DNA of 64,000 bases from DAOUBP01 sp964474695 (GTDB lineage: Bacteria > Chloroflexota > Anaerolineae > CG2-30-64-16): assembly GCA_964474695.1 (NCBI GenBank), contig CAYYTK010000024.1, forward strand, positions 8,066-72,065, given 5' to 3'. Positions 1-12,200 of the stretch are shown piece after piece. The notes under the pieces are model-generated. The model made no database searches. It was given only the letters and a program-made list of their open reading frames with translations, and had not been told where the DNA came from. How positions within the stretch are numbered: the stretch's first letter is position 1; each line of letters opens with the position of its first letter. The translations under genes and the position numbers were made by a program.

Positions 1-735
1 CTGCGGTATATGGCGGATCTAGAGTATCTATACGCAGCAGCTGAAAATCAGCGGAGACCTGCCTTTCTACTCGACTTTTCGACGAGCGAGCGATCTCCGA
101 TGCGCCTTGCTTCACAGCACTCATACATCCTGGTATGTCAATCTATTACGCGTTTCTACGCTTGGATGTTTGCGGACTTTCTTCGTTCACGACAACTCGA
201 TCTTGACGATCTCGCACAAGATAATCCAGCCTATGGCCAGCCAATGAAAGAAAAGGATGAACTGATCTGCCGTGAAGTCTGGCAAGAAGCTGTGGTTCAA
301 GCAAAGACCGCAGGGGATCCATATCTTGTCTACGGACAGGCGGTCTACGACATTCTCGCTCTTTTGGCCGAAGCGACTCCCATACAATACCTCAGACAGA
401 TTGGAATTCGGTGTGGACTCTTTTGGCCTCCTTATAACCTCCAACCAACGAAGCATCTTTCGCCACGTCAGGACATGCTGGAGGTGTTAGTACGGAGCGT
501 CGCAAGCCCCGGAGAACTCCTGGACATGGAGACGCTACAGGATCGCTTATGGGCCACTTTCGGCATTGTGATTGGTGGACGATCAGACGATTTAAGTCTT
601 CTGCTTGAGAGAGGGATCTACCAAGCAGATGACCGAGCACTAGAAGAAAACCAAGCGGCATTCGCACAGAAGCTCAGCGATCTAAACTTCGCTAGACTGC
701 TCGCTGATGGCGTCCTCCAGATTCAGGTGGGATAA
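1..735 (+). CDS. C-terminal part of an unknown protein, cut by the window edge
   Basis: The frame is open from base 1, so the first ATG at base 10 need not be the real start; at least 244 residues are visible. The protein is mixed alpha-helical in character, with no signal peptide, membrane segment or catalytic motif that I recognise. Its TAA stop lies two bases before the ATG of the 1619-residue HerA-type ATPase gene, so the two are almost certainly co-transcribed and probably act together. By analogy with multi-gene restriction systems built around a HerA-type ATPase it could be a partner subunit, but that is inference from position only. Confidence 0.75.
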   Translation: MRYMADLEYLYAAAENQRRPAFLLDFSTSERSPMRLASQHSYILVCQSITRFYAWMFADFLRSRQLDLDDLAQDNPAYGQPMKEKDELICREVWQEAVVQAKTAGDPYLVYGQAVYDILALLAEATPIQYLRQIGIRCGLFWPPYNLQPTKHLSPRQDMLEVLVRSVASPGELLDMETLQDRLWATFGIVIGGRSDDLSLLLERGIYQADDRALEENQAAFAQKLSDLNFARLLADGVLQIQVG

Positions 736-737
736 GC

Positions 738-3700
738 ATGGAACTAAACGTTAACGACATTCTCACTCATCTATTGTGCGTTAACTTGCCTGACGCCAAG
801 CTTGGCGTGGTTGTCCGAGGTATTCAACAGATTGACCCGGTGCAGATTGCGGAAGCTGTCGCCGAAACACTGAACCGAAAGCTTGTGGTTGCCATCATAG
901 GCTATGACGCCTCTCCTTCGACGGTTGAAGGCGGCGTCTCTGAGGATGATAAGAATCGCACAGCTATTGAGATAGCGACTTCTATCGAGACAGCAGTAGA
1001 CTGGAGAAATCACGCAGGCGACTATGCTGGACGCATCTTGATCTTTGTGCCTGGCGAGGTTGACAAGCTTGGCTCGTTGCGAGGTCTTGATATCCTCACA
1101 ACGCGCGACTTGACGCTCCATTTGATACAATGGGTCAGCAATAGCATTGTGCGCAATGCGCCGCAACGTCGTTTTTGGCAAGCTCTGGCGAATATCGCCG
1201 CAACTTTACCCTTTAGAATGCTTCTCGATTTCACGCGTGCAGTCTCTGCACAACCAGACAACGTGAATGCCATTCCAACCGAACTCTGGCGATTGGGGCT
1301 GCTCGAGGATAGCGTACTGCTAAACGCCGAAACCGATGTGGGCGACCGCCTGGAGCGGAACCGCGAGCTAATCGCTGGGATTGGCCAGCTTTCGGACAAG
1401 AGCCGAAAACGCATGAATCAGGTTCTGCGGCGCGCAGCAGGAGATCAGCAGCGCGAACTGCGGGCTGCCGCCCAACAACTCCGCGAGTTCTTTGCCACCG
1501 GCACGCCCAGGCTACTGCAGGGCCTGCGCCTGGACACAGTCGAGCAGTTGATTGAAGCTGGCCGCTCGGAGGCTGAGCCTCCGCCGATTCCACTGCCCAC
1601 CGACGAAGGTGAGGTGGTGGTTGCTCCACCGCTCAAGCCAGAACGAACACTGCGCGGTGCTGAACTGATCGAAACCGTCGCTCGGCGGATCGTGGGCGGG
1701 AGCGACCGTGAGGCGGTGGCTGCCTATGTCGACCGAGTACGTAGCCAGATGGCTGACACCGAAGACGACAACGGGGACCCCATCGATGATGAAGTGCTGC
1801 GACCGCTAACCGCCGGACGACCGCTTGCAACCAATGTCAAGCCACAGACGCGCACGCTGCGCGCCTTTCTGACAGCGTTTTGTGGTGCCGAGCGATGGGG
1901 CGGCGCATTGCAAGCCGAACAGCACAGTCTGCGCGACGTCATCCAACGTTTCACTCCGAACAGCAAGGCGGAGCCGTTCAACCCTTACGCTGCCTCCGAG
2001 GACGACCAAAGCATGGTTGGCTTACTCGCCAACATTGATTCGCAATTGTCTGACCGCCCCGGTTTAAGTGTCAGTTGGAAGACCATCGCTGCAGCACGCG
2101 CTGACCTTGTTCAGGACCTCGACCTGCTCGTCGCTGACCCCATTGCCCTGCTCTATACTGACGATAGGGCTCGTGACGCGATGGGGCGCTACCTGGATGC
2201 TTACGCCGACCTACTACGGTTGTTGAGCACCCACATGGGGGAACTAAACACACGCTTCCGGAAGGCATATCGCGCCATCTTGCAGGGGCTACTGCGACTT
2301 GATGTGGTATTTGTGGCCACACCCGGAGAGAACCCCGGCGAAGCCGATCTTATTTGGAAGGCGCTACTCACCCCCTTGCATCCGCTCCATCTGTGGCGCT
2401 ATCGTACGATTCTGGAAAAGACCGGTCCGCACTTGACCGAAGATGAACAGCACCAACTGACGGAGGCGTTACCCAAACTGCCGCATTTGCTTCATTTTGT
2501 AGCAGTAAGCGATATGCGTCTGGGGCGAATTACGCTGCCTTTAGCGGGCGCACTGGAAGGACTGCCCATCTATGAAAACCGTACCAACCGCTATCTGGGT
2601 AGCGACGGTCTCGAGTTCTTGGGCGACCTGTTGCGCAGTTGGTTGACATTTGCGCCTTACAGCCAGCCCCACATCCGCCTGGCTTTGATCGATCCACCGT
2701 ATCTTCCTGACGCTCTGCGCGCGGTCCGGGAGTTCCTGCGTGGCCGGGCTCAGACCCGGGTAGTTGTTGATGCCTACCGTACACGGCCACAGAATGTGCT
2801 CGAACACTTAGCGGAAATGGAGTTCGAGGGACAGGATAGCGCAGTTGCCGAATTATTACTTAGTGGGCAGATCGGCCTCAATCTGCATGTCTGCGATAAC
2901 CTGACAGAAGTTGCAAAGCGATTGACCGAACGACCAGTGCACATCGTTTATAGCTTCGATCAGTCCTCCTATGACCTAACCAAGAGTGGCCGGCATCGGC
3001 ACCTGGTTGTGAGCCCGCTAGTCATCACCTACGAATACACCTTTGACGAGGCATATAAGAAGGGATCAATTGCACCGTCATCCGATGCCGAGAGTGGATT
3101 GTTTGCCGACTATCATACGCTAGTTAACCAAGCCATTGACCTTCAAGAAGATCAATCATTCCAGGTACAGATCGGCAGTGGTGCGGATGTGGGAGCCCTC
3201 AACAGAGTGTTGCACAGCGAGTGCGCGCAGTGGCTAGCCGTGGCTGACCGAACACTTCTGGGCTACGCGCCTCTGGCCGCCGTACCCCTGGTCGAACAAC
3301 TCCAAGGCCGCCGTGAAGTGGCGGTGTGGGCGCATGCCACATCGCGGTCAGTGAGCCAATTTGCTGCCATGCTGCGCGAGCGTTACAACTTGCTGCCAGA
3401 TGGTAATTATCTCGTGCACCTAATGCAGCAGTTCGGACACATTGCCGCAGGTGGCCTCTTCAGTGCAGTGCGCGCCAATAACCTCAACGCCCAGCAACGC
3501 GACCGCCAACGAAAAGGACTGGTTGGTACGGTGTTGGCAGCACATTGGTATAGGAGCCAGTACCCCGGCGCCCTAATTGCGTCATTGGACAGTGGGTTGG
3601 CGCGCCAATGGCTGGCCTTGCAGGCACCAAGTCGTGAACGTGCCGACCTAATCGGGCTCCGCCAAGATGAGCAGGGTAACCTAATCATTGATATCATTGA

Positions 3701-5597
3701 AGTAAAGGCAGTCGAACAGGCACAAAGGGAAGTGCAAATACGCACTGCCCCACAGAGTAGGCAAGTGACATTGAGCGGGCCGGCTGTTAATCAATTGCGA
3801 TCTACGCTTAGCGTTGTCACACCCATTTTTGCACAAGCTAACACGCAACTTGACCTGTTCGGACAGGCGCGGCGCGAGGCTCTCAAATATCAGCTCTATC
3901 GCGAGTGCTTCCGGGAATTACACGCTAACGAAGATCAGTATCGCTGGTACAAACTACTCAATACGGCTTTCCGGGAGCCGTCAGCGCGGACTACCTCTGC
4001 AACGCGCTGTCAGGGGTTAGTCGTACACCTGCTCTTTGAGGAAAACGGCGCAGATGAACGCTTTGTCGACAGTAATGGCGACGTTACGCTGGTGCGCCTA
4101 CGGACCAACAGTATCCAAGCGTTATTGACTCCAGATGGCGACAGTTCCACAAGCATGGGACCATCAAACGCGGTTCCACTCCCGCCGGAGCCACCGCCCC
4201 CCAGCTCGGCCCCTGGTTCACCCGTGCGAGATACCCGACCAACGGCCATTGCACCAATGTATCCGCGAGCAGGCGATGCCTCGCCGCACAGAGAAGGGGT
4301 GACGAGCCAATCGTCATTGCTCTCCGGCACCGCTGACGAGCTCAGCCCAGCCACTTCGTCTGGCGAACCATTGTTACCGCCAGCACCAATGATGACACCG
4401 CCAGCGTACGATATCCTTCTGGGTGACACAGCAGGTTCAAGCCAATATGGGGTGCTTGGACGAGCCGGGACCAAAACGGTTGTGCTCGACCTCAACGGTA
4501 CAAACACTATCAGCATCTTTGGTGTCCAGGGAAGTGGCAAGTCATATACGGTGGGAAGTGTCGTCGAGATGGCGACCCAATCTTTTGCAGGAACCAACTT
4601 GTTGCCATCGCCGTTAGCCTCGGTCATTTTTCACTACCACGCGAGCCAGGACTACCCGCCCGAGTTCGTATCCATGATCGCGCCCAACAGCCGTCAAGAT
4701 GAAGTACGCGTGCTAACTGAGGAATATGGCGCGCACCCAGGTCGCCTGGAAGACGTACTGATCCTCACATCGGCAGACAAGGTTCGGGATCGCCAGGCCG
4801 AGTTTCCTTCAATCCGTGTTGAGCCGATCCTCTTCAGTTCGAGTGAACTATCGCTTAAGGACTGGCAGTTCCTGATGGGTGTCTTCGGCGACCAGATGTA
4901 CATGAAGCAAGTTACCCTGATTATGCGGCGCTTACGCCGACAACAACTCACTTTGGCGAACCTTCGCGAGGAAATTGACGCTTCTGGCCTTAGCGACAAC
5001 CAGAAGGCGCTGGTCAATACTCGCTTAGATTTCGCTGAACCATTCATTGACGACAGTTACCGACTAGCGGACATATTGCGCCCAGGTCGGCTTGTGATTG
5101 TTGACCTTCGCGATGAGCTAATCACTAAAGAAGAAGCGCTCGGCCTCTTTGTCGTCATGCTCAACATCTTCGCGAATGCCGAGCGAGACCAGAACTTCAA
5201 TAAACTGATTGTCTTCGATGAGGCGCATAAGTACATGAGTGACGTTGAACTGGCAGACTACATCGTCGATGTGGTACGTCAGATGCGCCATCAGGGTGTG
5301 TCTGTGTTGATTGCATCACAGGATCCGCCGTCACTACCTAATGCAATCATCGAGCTATCGACCTTGGTTGTTCTCCACCGATTCAATTCACCCAAATGGC
5401 TCAAGCACGTTCAGCAATCAGTGACCGCGCTGGGCGAGCTTCAGCCAGAGCAATTGGCCAGTCTGCGCTCTGGAGAGGCATATGTCTGGGCAGCCAAAGC
5501 CACGGACGTGAACTTCACGCGGCATGGCGTGAAGATGCGTTTTCGCCCGCGGGTCACCCAGCATGGTGGTGGAACCAAGACGGCAGTTGAGCCATAA
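738..5597 (+). CDS. HerA-type ATPase with embedded PD-(D/E)XK-like motif (DptH-like)
   Basis: Large 1619-residue protein. A P-loop (GVQGSGKSYT, residues about 1262-1271) and a Walker B motif (VFDEAHK, D1494/E1495) mark a C-terminal HerA/FtsK-class ATPase. About 290 residues earlier, D970 followed by E988-V-K990 on a predicted beta hairpin fits a PD-(D/E)XK nuclease core. A Pro/Ser-rich linker (about residues 1140-1230) separates the two. Long N-terminal domains without known motifs plus a C-terminal HerA ATPase are the layout of DptH, the restriction component of phosphorothioation-dependent systems; related giant ATPases occur in other defence systems. The start is supported by AGGTGGGA upstream. 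Specific membership of the Dpt family is not proven. Probably a DNA-translocating restriction factor. Confidence 0.82.
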   Translation: MELNVNDILTHLLCVNLPDAKLGVVVRGIQQIDPVQIAEAVAETLNRKLVVAIIGYDASPSTVEGGVSEDDKNRTAIEIATSIETAVDWRNHAGDYAGRILIFVPGEVDKLGSLRGLDILTTRDLTLHLIQWVSNSIVRNAPQRRFWQALANIAATLPFRMLLDFTRAVSAQPDNVNAIPTELWRLGLLEDSVLLNAETDVGDRLERNRELIAGIGQLSDKSRKRMNQVLRRAAGDQQRELRAAAQQLREFFATGTPRLLQGLRLDTVEQLIEAGRSEAEPPPIPLPTDEGEVVVAPPLKPERTLRGAELIETVARRIVGGSDREAVAAYVDRVRSQMADTEDDNGDPIDDEVLRPLTAGRPLATNVKPQTRTLRAFLTAFCGAERWGGALQAEQHSLRDVIQRFTPNSKAEPFNPYAASEDDQSMVGLLANIDSQLSDRPGLSVSWKTIAAARADLVQDLDLLVADPIALLYTDDRARDAMGRYLDAYADLLRLLSTHMGELNTRFRKAYRAILQGLLRLDVVFVATPGENPGEADLIWKALLTPLHPLHLWRYRTILEKTGPHLTEDEQHQLTEALPKLPHLLHFVAVSDMRLGRITLPLAGALEGLPIYENRTNRYLGSDGLEFLGDLLRSWLTFAPYSQPHIRLALIDPPYLPDALRAVREFLRGRAQTRVVVDAYRTRPQNVLEHLAEMEFEGQDSAVAELLLSGQIGLNLHVCDNLTEVAKRLTERPVHIVYSFDQSSYDLTKSGRHRHLVVSPLVITYEYTFDEAYKKGSIAPSSDAESGLFADYHTLVNQAIDLQEDQSFQVQIGSGADVGALNRVLHSECAQWLAVADRTLLGYAPLAAVPLVEQLQGRREVAVWAHATSRSVSQFAAMLRERYNLLPDGNYLVHLMQQFGHIAAGGLFSAVRANNLNAQQRDRQRKGLVGTVLAAHWYRSQYPGALIASLDSGLARQWLALQAPSRERADLIGLRQDEQGNLIIDIIEVKAVEQAQREVQIRTAPQSRQVTLSGPAVNQLRSTLSVVTPIFAQANTQLDLFGQARREALKYQLYRECFRELHANEDQYRWYKLLNTAFREPSARTTSATRCQGLVVHLLFEENGADERFVDSNGDVTLVRLRTNSIQALLTPDGDSSTSMGPSNAVPLPPEPPPPSSAPGSPVRDTRPTAIAPMYPRAGDASPHREGVTSQSSLLSGTADELSPATSSGEPLLPPAPMMTPPAYDILLGDTAGSSQYGVLGRAGTKTVVLDLNGTNTISIFGVQGSGKSYTVGSVVEMATQSFAGTNLLPSPLASVIFHYHASQDYPPEFVSMIAPNSRQDEVRVLTEEYGAHPGRLEDVLILTSADKVRDRQAEFPSIRVEPILFSSSELSLKDWQFLMGVFGDQMYMKQVTLIMRRLRRQQLTLANLREEIDASGLSDNQKALVNTRLDFAEPFIDDSYRLADILRPGRLVIVDLRDELITKEEALGLFVVMLNIFANAERDQNFNKLIVFDEAHKYMSDVELADYIVDVVRQMRHQGVSVLIASQDPPSLPNAIIELSTLVVLHRFNSPKWLKHVQQSVTALGELQPEQLASLRSGEAYVWAAKATDVNFTRHGVKMRFRPRVTQHGGGTKTAVEP

Positions 5598-6296
5598 CAA
5601 TAGGTCATGCAGAGTCATGGAGGAGTCACCTCTCGGCAACCAACCACACTAGACCACGGTTCTCCCGCTTCACAAGACGCCTGTGGCGTGACACCAGGTC
5701 ATGGCTTAAGGGAGAATCTGACTGATCTTCAGACCGTCAACCTAGCTGTGCTTCGTGGGGTGTCGGAGGGATAGCTCACACAATAGAATACCAGCAAGAA
5801 ACCGCACCGTCGAGTCTCGCGCAATTGAGCTGCTGAGGATTCTGTTCCCGGACAAGACCCCCCGGAGCAGGACTTCTATCGCTTCTGCGTCAATCAATCT
5901 GGCCATGGAGATGCGGCAACGGGTACGCGATGAGCTGAGCAAGCTGGATCGGGAGTATGCGCCGGTGTCGATGCGGTCGAAGTGCCCGGATCAGTTTCAG
6001 AGGGAACATCGAAAGTCGCAGTTTGTAGAGCCAAGTGCGGTGAATTGAACAGACTGACCGGTGATTCGATTTTGGGGCGTGAAAGAGAGAGCCGAGAGGG
6101 AACTCCGATGCCAATCACTCATGAAGATGAGTAAAGGGGTCTGAAGTCGTATGCACTTCTCACAATCTACTGGAATTCTTGCCTGAAGGCTAATTCCCAA
6201 AGGCCAAACAAGGCAAGCACAGACGGGAGCGGGCCAAACTTCGACCGATACCAAGGAATGTACGGAGAAACCGGCCCCCAACAGGGGTGAGACAAC
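5598..6296. other. 700-base gap between two giant ATPase genes
   Basis: No intact gene was found. The centre holds a plus-strand open frame that resembles the tail of a Lon/BrxL-related protein (listed separately). The stretch before it and the stretch from 6050 to 6296 have no coding character I trust. The end supplies GGGGTGAG as ribosome binding site for the ATG at 6297. The gap looks like decayed DNA between two functional modules. Confidence 0.6.
5800..6048 (+). pseudogene. possible C-terminal fragment of a BrxL/Lon-related protein
   Basis: The frame reads through an IELLRILFPDK segment and an AMEMRQRVRDELSKLD segment, then ends after about 80 codons. Alternating LLR-LFP and EMRQRV..L signatures are what I associate with the C-terminal region of Lon-related BREX proteins. 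No ATPase or Ser-Lys protease part is present and there is no credible start, so if the resemblance is right this is a broken remnant. It would fit the neighbouring defence genes. The match is from memory of family character, not from an alignment. Confidence 0.3.
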
Positions 6297-9200
6297 ATGA
6301 CCACTCACGTCAACAAACCAATGCCGTTGTCCATCCTCAACAAGGCGATGAACGAGGATTTCCGCAGCATCGTGGTCAGGCGAGCGCTCGACTGGGCCGA
6401 TCGGGCCAGCGCTCAGGCACGACGAGGGTTTTGCGCTGCGTTACGTAAGGATGTCAGGCTATCCGGATTTACTGACTCGTCCCGCGCCCTGAACAGTCCT
6501 AAGCGGCCGGCGCTCGCGGCCGAGACCATCAAAGCATCCCACTACTCCAACGAACTGATGGGCGCCATCCTTCGCGTGTGGGACGAGTCCCATGCAGAGC
6601 TACATCGGGTCGCGCTGGAGTTCTTGCGAAATTCAGCAGAGCCAGTGCAGGAACCCGTGCTTATTGAAACCGAGTTCCCGGCGGTCTGGTCTACGGATGA
6701 CATGGAGACAGCTGCTTCCGAGTTCTTACGGCAGCATGCCTCCTTCGATGAGGATGACGTAGCCCTGATGCTCTGCTATCTCAGTGGACGGGCACCTGTG
6801 CCGGTTGAGGTTTTGGAGCACCTGGCCTCTGCTGCGACATCAATGGACCGGTCCCAACAGCCCGAATCGGGTACGCTTCAGGTTGCCGTGCCGACTCAAC
6901 TCACCAGCAGATCAGAGGTACCTATCGTGTCAGACACTCCCACAATCTTCATGGATGTCCTAGCCCGGCTACAGGCCTTGTCTCCTGACGCTCAAGAATG
7001 GGATCGTATGCCGTTGCTGATCGCTTCCATCGAGGCATTAGGCCAAAGCAAACGGGCAGAACGCGAACAGGGGCGCGATCAACTCCGCCAGGCCCTTATC
7101 ACCCTCCACCGCGAAGCCGAGGCAGCTCTGGACTGGTGGGGCTACGATATTGGAGCCTGGTCGGCCGATAGCTGCCCGTGGAACCAGGCTGCTGAGCTGG
7201 CCGTGCAAATCGGACAATGGCAGACCGACCTGCTGCAACATGCTCATCTCCGGCAGGCACCGACGACCAGCAGGGCGGAGGAGCAGTCCCGACGTAAGGC
7301 CGTGGACGAATTGGAAGTCAACATTCAGCGCTGCCACGCTGAGCTTGATGCGACGCTTAGCAGCGGCGGCCCTGGTCCTGGCGGGCCTCGAGACGATGAA
7401 AAGGCACCTACCAGGATTCCGCCTGAACCCGCTGAGGAAGTTGCTCCGTCGCCTGCCGGCCTTGTGTCCGGCGTCGCCGATCTTTCGGTCGTTCCGGTAC
7501 AGGAGACCAAGCAGGCAGAACCTGTTCCACCGCGGGCGGACGTCGCAGAGGCGCCCCCAGCCGGCCCGATCTCGCCCGAGACATCGGAACCCCAGGTTAT
7601 TGAATCCCCTTACGACATCGCTGGTTTCGAGGTGATCGAGCCGGTTGAAGGACCGATCGGGGAACCGCCCCTCAAGGCCCTACAGCCAAGCGTGAAAACA
7701 AGCGCACCGGCCTCCATTCAGGAAGAGCCTGCTTCCACCCCGTTTGCGGCCCCAATGGACGAATCGGATGCGGCATGGCACACCCTGCTGTGGGGCATGG
7801 TAGCCGAAGATGATCTGGCGGGCGCCTATTGGCTGGTGAGGTCCCTTATTGCCATGGGGCGGCCCACACCAATTCCCGAATGGCTCCTGGCGGCTCTGCT
7901 CGGTTCCCGCTGGATCACCGCCGACACAGCTGGGTTGGCACGTGATTTGCTGCAAATCGCCAATTCACACGTCACGACCGACCACGCACCCACTCTAGAA
8001 CTACTATCGCTTGCAGCTGCTTTGCGCCCCGCGCTGACTGCGCCCTATAGTGGCATGGTGGCCTGGCTAAACACCCCTTCCTGTTGCCCGGCGCTTCGTG
8101 ATTTAGTTGAGGCTATCCATTTATTCGCCGGCTTCGGAATCGGCCTCCATCAAGAAGATGTCCTCGGTGTGGCTGGCGAAGAACAACGTGACGAAGCGAT
8201 TGCTGCGGCCGCCCGTGAGGCTCGCAATTGGCTTGACGGAGCATCGAGCCGCCGCGAACGCGTGAGCAGTGTCTGGCATGCCCTGGTGGGCTCCAAAGGC
8301 GCGCTGAGGGAGTTCCTGTTGCCAGTGAGCGAAAACCGGCAGGAGAAGGTCGATGCTGTCCGCTCGGAACTCAGGATGTGGCAGGATCGGCCCGCTGTCT
8401 ACAAGCGTTTCGATGAAATGAACGTCGCGGCTAGCATCGGAAGACCCGAACGCGTCATTGGTAGCGGCAAACAAGACCTCTATCGCGAGGTGGAGAGAGC
8501 GACCGAGCTGGCCGCGCGCTGGTGCGATCTCGTGGAGCGTGCACGCGCTATTGCAGCGCGCGGGGATTGGTTCGGCGAACAGATTGCAGAACTCCGGGAG
8601 GGTATCGAGACGGACCTGCCAGGCATTGAGGCGGCCCTGGATCAGTTGATCGCCTCCCAACCCGTAGACGTCGCCTCCTCGGGGCGAGCCTTGCGAATCA
8701 GCCTCCGACAGCTCCGTGAGTTGCTCAACCTTGTGATAGCAGATGAGCAACCGCCGGTTGCCGCCTCTGCGCTAGAAACCCCGATTGCCGCGCTCGATTC
8801 TCTTGATGCGATGCTGGCTAACCGTCTCCTGTATCTGCCCGAAGTTGCGCTCAACAACGCAGGTGCGCCCACCCAGGAAGGCATGCTCAAAATCGCCTCT
8901 GTCCTCCAGACAACTCGTCATGAGGATCGGACCATCTACTCAGCGGCTCAACAGTGGCTGATTCAACAGGACTACCGTTTCTTCGATCGCGTGTTCGCTG
9001 CCACAACTGATGAGAATCTGGCTGCAGATCTGCGTCAGCGATATGATGAGGCCTTGACCGCCTCCAGGGCGGCCTTGCGCGCCTCCATTGACGAGACAGG
9101 AAGCCTGCTTGAACAGGCGTTGCTGGATCAGGTGATCAACGATGAGGAGCGGGCCAACTATGGCTCACGCTTTGCCTCACTGGCTCTGGAAGAAGTCAGG

Positions 9201-12200
9201 AATTTCAAGGCCAAGCTGGCTGATCTGGAGCAGGTGCGACTGGAAATCCACCAGAGATACGAGCAACGTCTGGCATATTTGCAGGAGCAGTATGAGCTGA
9301 TCGCCGATCGCTTCAGCGCGTCCCATATCCCCGCTGAGCGGCAAAAGGAAGCGTTGGCCCTTGTGGCCTCGGCTTTGGAGCGACGGGATGTGAGAGTGGT
9401 AGATGAGTCCCTCGCGCGGCTTCGGGAAGTACTGGATACAGGCGCCACCTTGCCGGATGACTGGTACGCGCCAGCCGCAAGCAGGGATTACCTGGAAGAA
9501 TTCAGATCCGCTTCCCAAAGGATCGAACTGTGGCTCGAACAAACCCGTGGCGACTTGCGCGCCCTGGCCGACGCTGCTCAGAATGGTACCACAGCTGCAG
9601 GCATTCAGTTTGGCAGGCTCGGAGAACCAAGACGAAAGGAGGCTTCAGAGGCTTTCCTCTCGTGGCGTGCGCTCAAGCAATCTTCGGGCAAGGGCAATAA
9701 CGCGGCCTGGATTGCTACCATCCTGCGCTATCTGGGCTTTGACCTCAAGACCGGAGCCGGCGCTTCTGTCGCCGTTGAACCGATCGGCACCGACTGGCTT
9801 CACGCCCGAGTTCAGATGGCAGCTGGCGATCTTGCGCGGCCAATACCTGAGTTTGGCTCACAGGCTCAAGGCCACTATGACGTGATCTGTCTCTGGGAGC
9901 GCCCCGGCGCTGACACCATTGCAGCGCGTCTTCGCGACCTGAATCTCGATATCCACACGGTCATCGTGCTCTACCTGGGACGGATTACGGATCGTCAGAA
10001 ACGCGATGTCATCCGCGTCAGCCGCGACAGGGAACTGGCCATCGCCGTTCTCGATGAGACTCTTCTGGTCTTCCTCGGGCAAGAACACGATGTGCGATTG
10101 CCGGCATTCCTTCGCTGCACACTTCCTTTCTCTGCCCTGAACCCTTACCGGCCTTTCCAGGCCGGTGATGTGCCACGTGAGATGTTCTTCGGCCGCGAAG
10201 ACATGGCTCGGGAGATCCTGAGGCAGGGCGGAAGTTGTCTGGTCTACGGCGGTCGACAACTCGGCAAGTCCGCGTTGTTGCGCCACGTCGAACGGCAATT
10301 CCATCGTCCAGAACGAGATCAATATGCGTGGATCGAGAACATGAAGCTGGTTTTCGATCCCCCCGCAGGAAAGAGCTTCAGCAATATATGGCGTAGTCTG
10401 CGCGAAGGGTTCAAAGCTCATGGGCTTCTTGATTCGCGCGTCAGTACTGACCGGTCGGAAGAGATCGCACGATATATCCGAGAGTCTATGCGCTCCAATC
10501 CTGGACGTCGCGTTATCGTCATGCTGGACGAAGCAGATTCATTTCTGGATGCCGACGCTCGGGAAGGTTTCCGCACTGTCGTCGCCCTTCGCGAGTTGAT
10601 GTTAGGCACAGGACAGCGGTTTAAGATTGTCTTCGCCGGTCTGCAGAACGTCCAGCGCTTCCAGGGTATCCCGGATCAACCCCTCGCCCACTTCGGCACG
10701 CCCATCTGTGTGGGGCCGCTGGAAGCAGGGGAGGCCCAGCAGCTTGTCCGGCAGCCGCTGGAGGTGTTGGGATATCGCTTCGCCAACGATAGCGCGGTGC
10801 TCAGAATCCTATCCTACACAAACTATCACCCAGGCTTGATTCAGTACTTCTGCCAGGAGCTGCTCAAACACCTGCGGGACCATGCCAGCGCGATGCTGCC
10901 GCCCCAGGTGGTGCTGCAAGAAGACATCGAGGCTGTCTATCGCTCATCGCAGGTGCGAGAACGCATTCGTGAGCGTTTCGAATGGACACTGGCTCTTGAT
11001 ATGCATTACCAGGCGATCGCATGGGCGCTAATCGAAGATCAGGGCAAGGATCGGGATGGCTACGGTCGCGCCTATTCTCCCGGTAACATCTCGCATCTCG
11101 TGAGGGAATGGTGGCCAGCGGGCTTCCAGGATATAAGCACTGACCAACTGCGAGGATGGCTGGACGAGCTATGCGGCCTGGGCGTGCTGGTACGCAACGT
11201 GAACAATGGCCAGTACCGGCTGCGGAGTCCCAACATGGTGCGGCTCCTCGGCAAAGAGACAGACATAGAGGAACGGCTTCTCGAGCTGAACACGAAGCCG
11301 CCGGTCGTGGCCATGGAGGCCGATAGCCATCACGCGCCGCTTGATGATCGAGCCAGTCGATATGGCCCATTGACCTACGCACAAGAACGTAGTCTGTCGC
11401 AGCCGCGATTTGGTGTTGGCCTGATCTTTGCTTCCGAAGCTCTGGGTTGGAAGCTGCTGCCTGCGGCAATTCGCCGCTTCCTTCCTGCGGATCTGCCGGC
11501 CGGGTTTGGTGATTGCACACACATTCCAACCACGCTGGCAGCTGAAGACCTCGATGACTGGTTGAAGGAGTATCTCAAATCGCACGCGAAAACGGAACGG
11601 ATGATCCTGTACCGTGAAGTCCGATGTGCTGATTCGCCAGCTATGGCGGGGCTGGTTGACAAGGCCCTGCGCTTCTGTCAGCGTCACCAGGCCAAGGATC
11701 GCTGGATGCGCCTCTTGTTCTTGTTTGACCCTCAGTCCACCTGGCAATGGGTGGGCCTACCGGAACCAGAGCGGCTTGGTCTTGAGGAGGCAGCTGATGC
11801 TGCACTTTGGCCTTGGCCGTGGACCGCTTCGGCGGTAAGGCGCCGGCTTGCTCAACACGAGAAGTGGGACAACAACGACGAAGGGACCAAGGCTGCCTTG
11901 CAGGCGACAGGGGGATGGCCACATCTTCTGGATGTCTTGTTTGAACGATGCGGCAAGGAAAGCGATCTCAGGCCAAGTGCCGGGCAGTTCGCGCAAGAGC
12001 TGGTCGATCCGATCTCTCAACTGGCGAGCGACTTCCGATCAGGTTTAGGAGTCGACAAGAACAAGCTAGGCCACCGAATACTGAAGTTCGTCATCGAGGA
12101 CGGACATGGGCAACTCGCTGAAGAAGACCTCACTCCCGTTCTGATCGGCGGTGCCCCAGAACTGACAGAGGTACAGTGCCATCAGGCTAAGGATTTCCTG

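Noticed and set aside
738..5597. Assignment of the HerA protein as true DptH of a phosphorothioation system
   Set aside because: No dnd or dptF gene is visible in the window, and the similarity is of architecture only, so only DptH-like is claimed.
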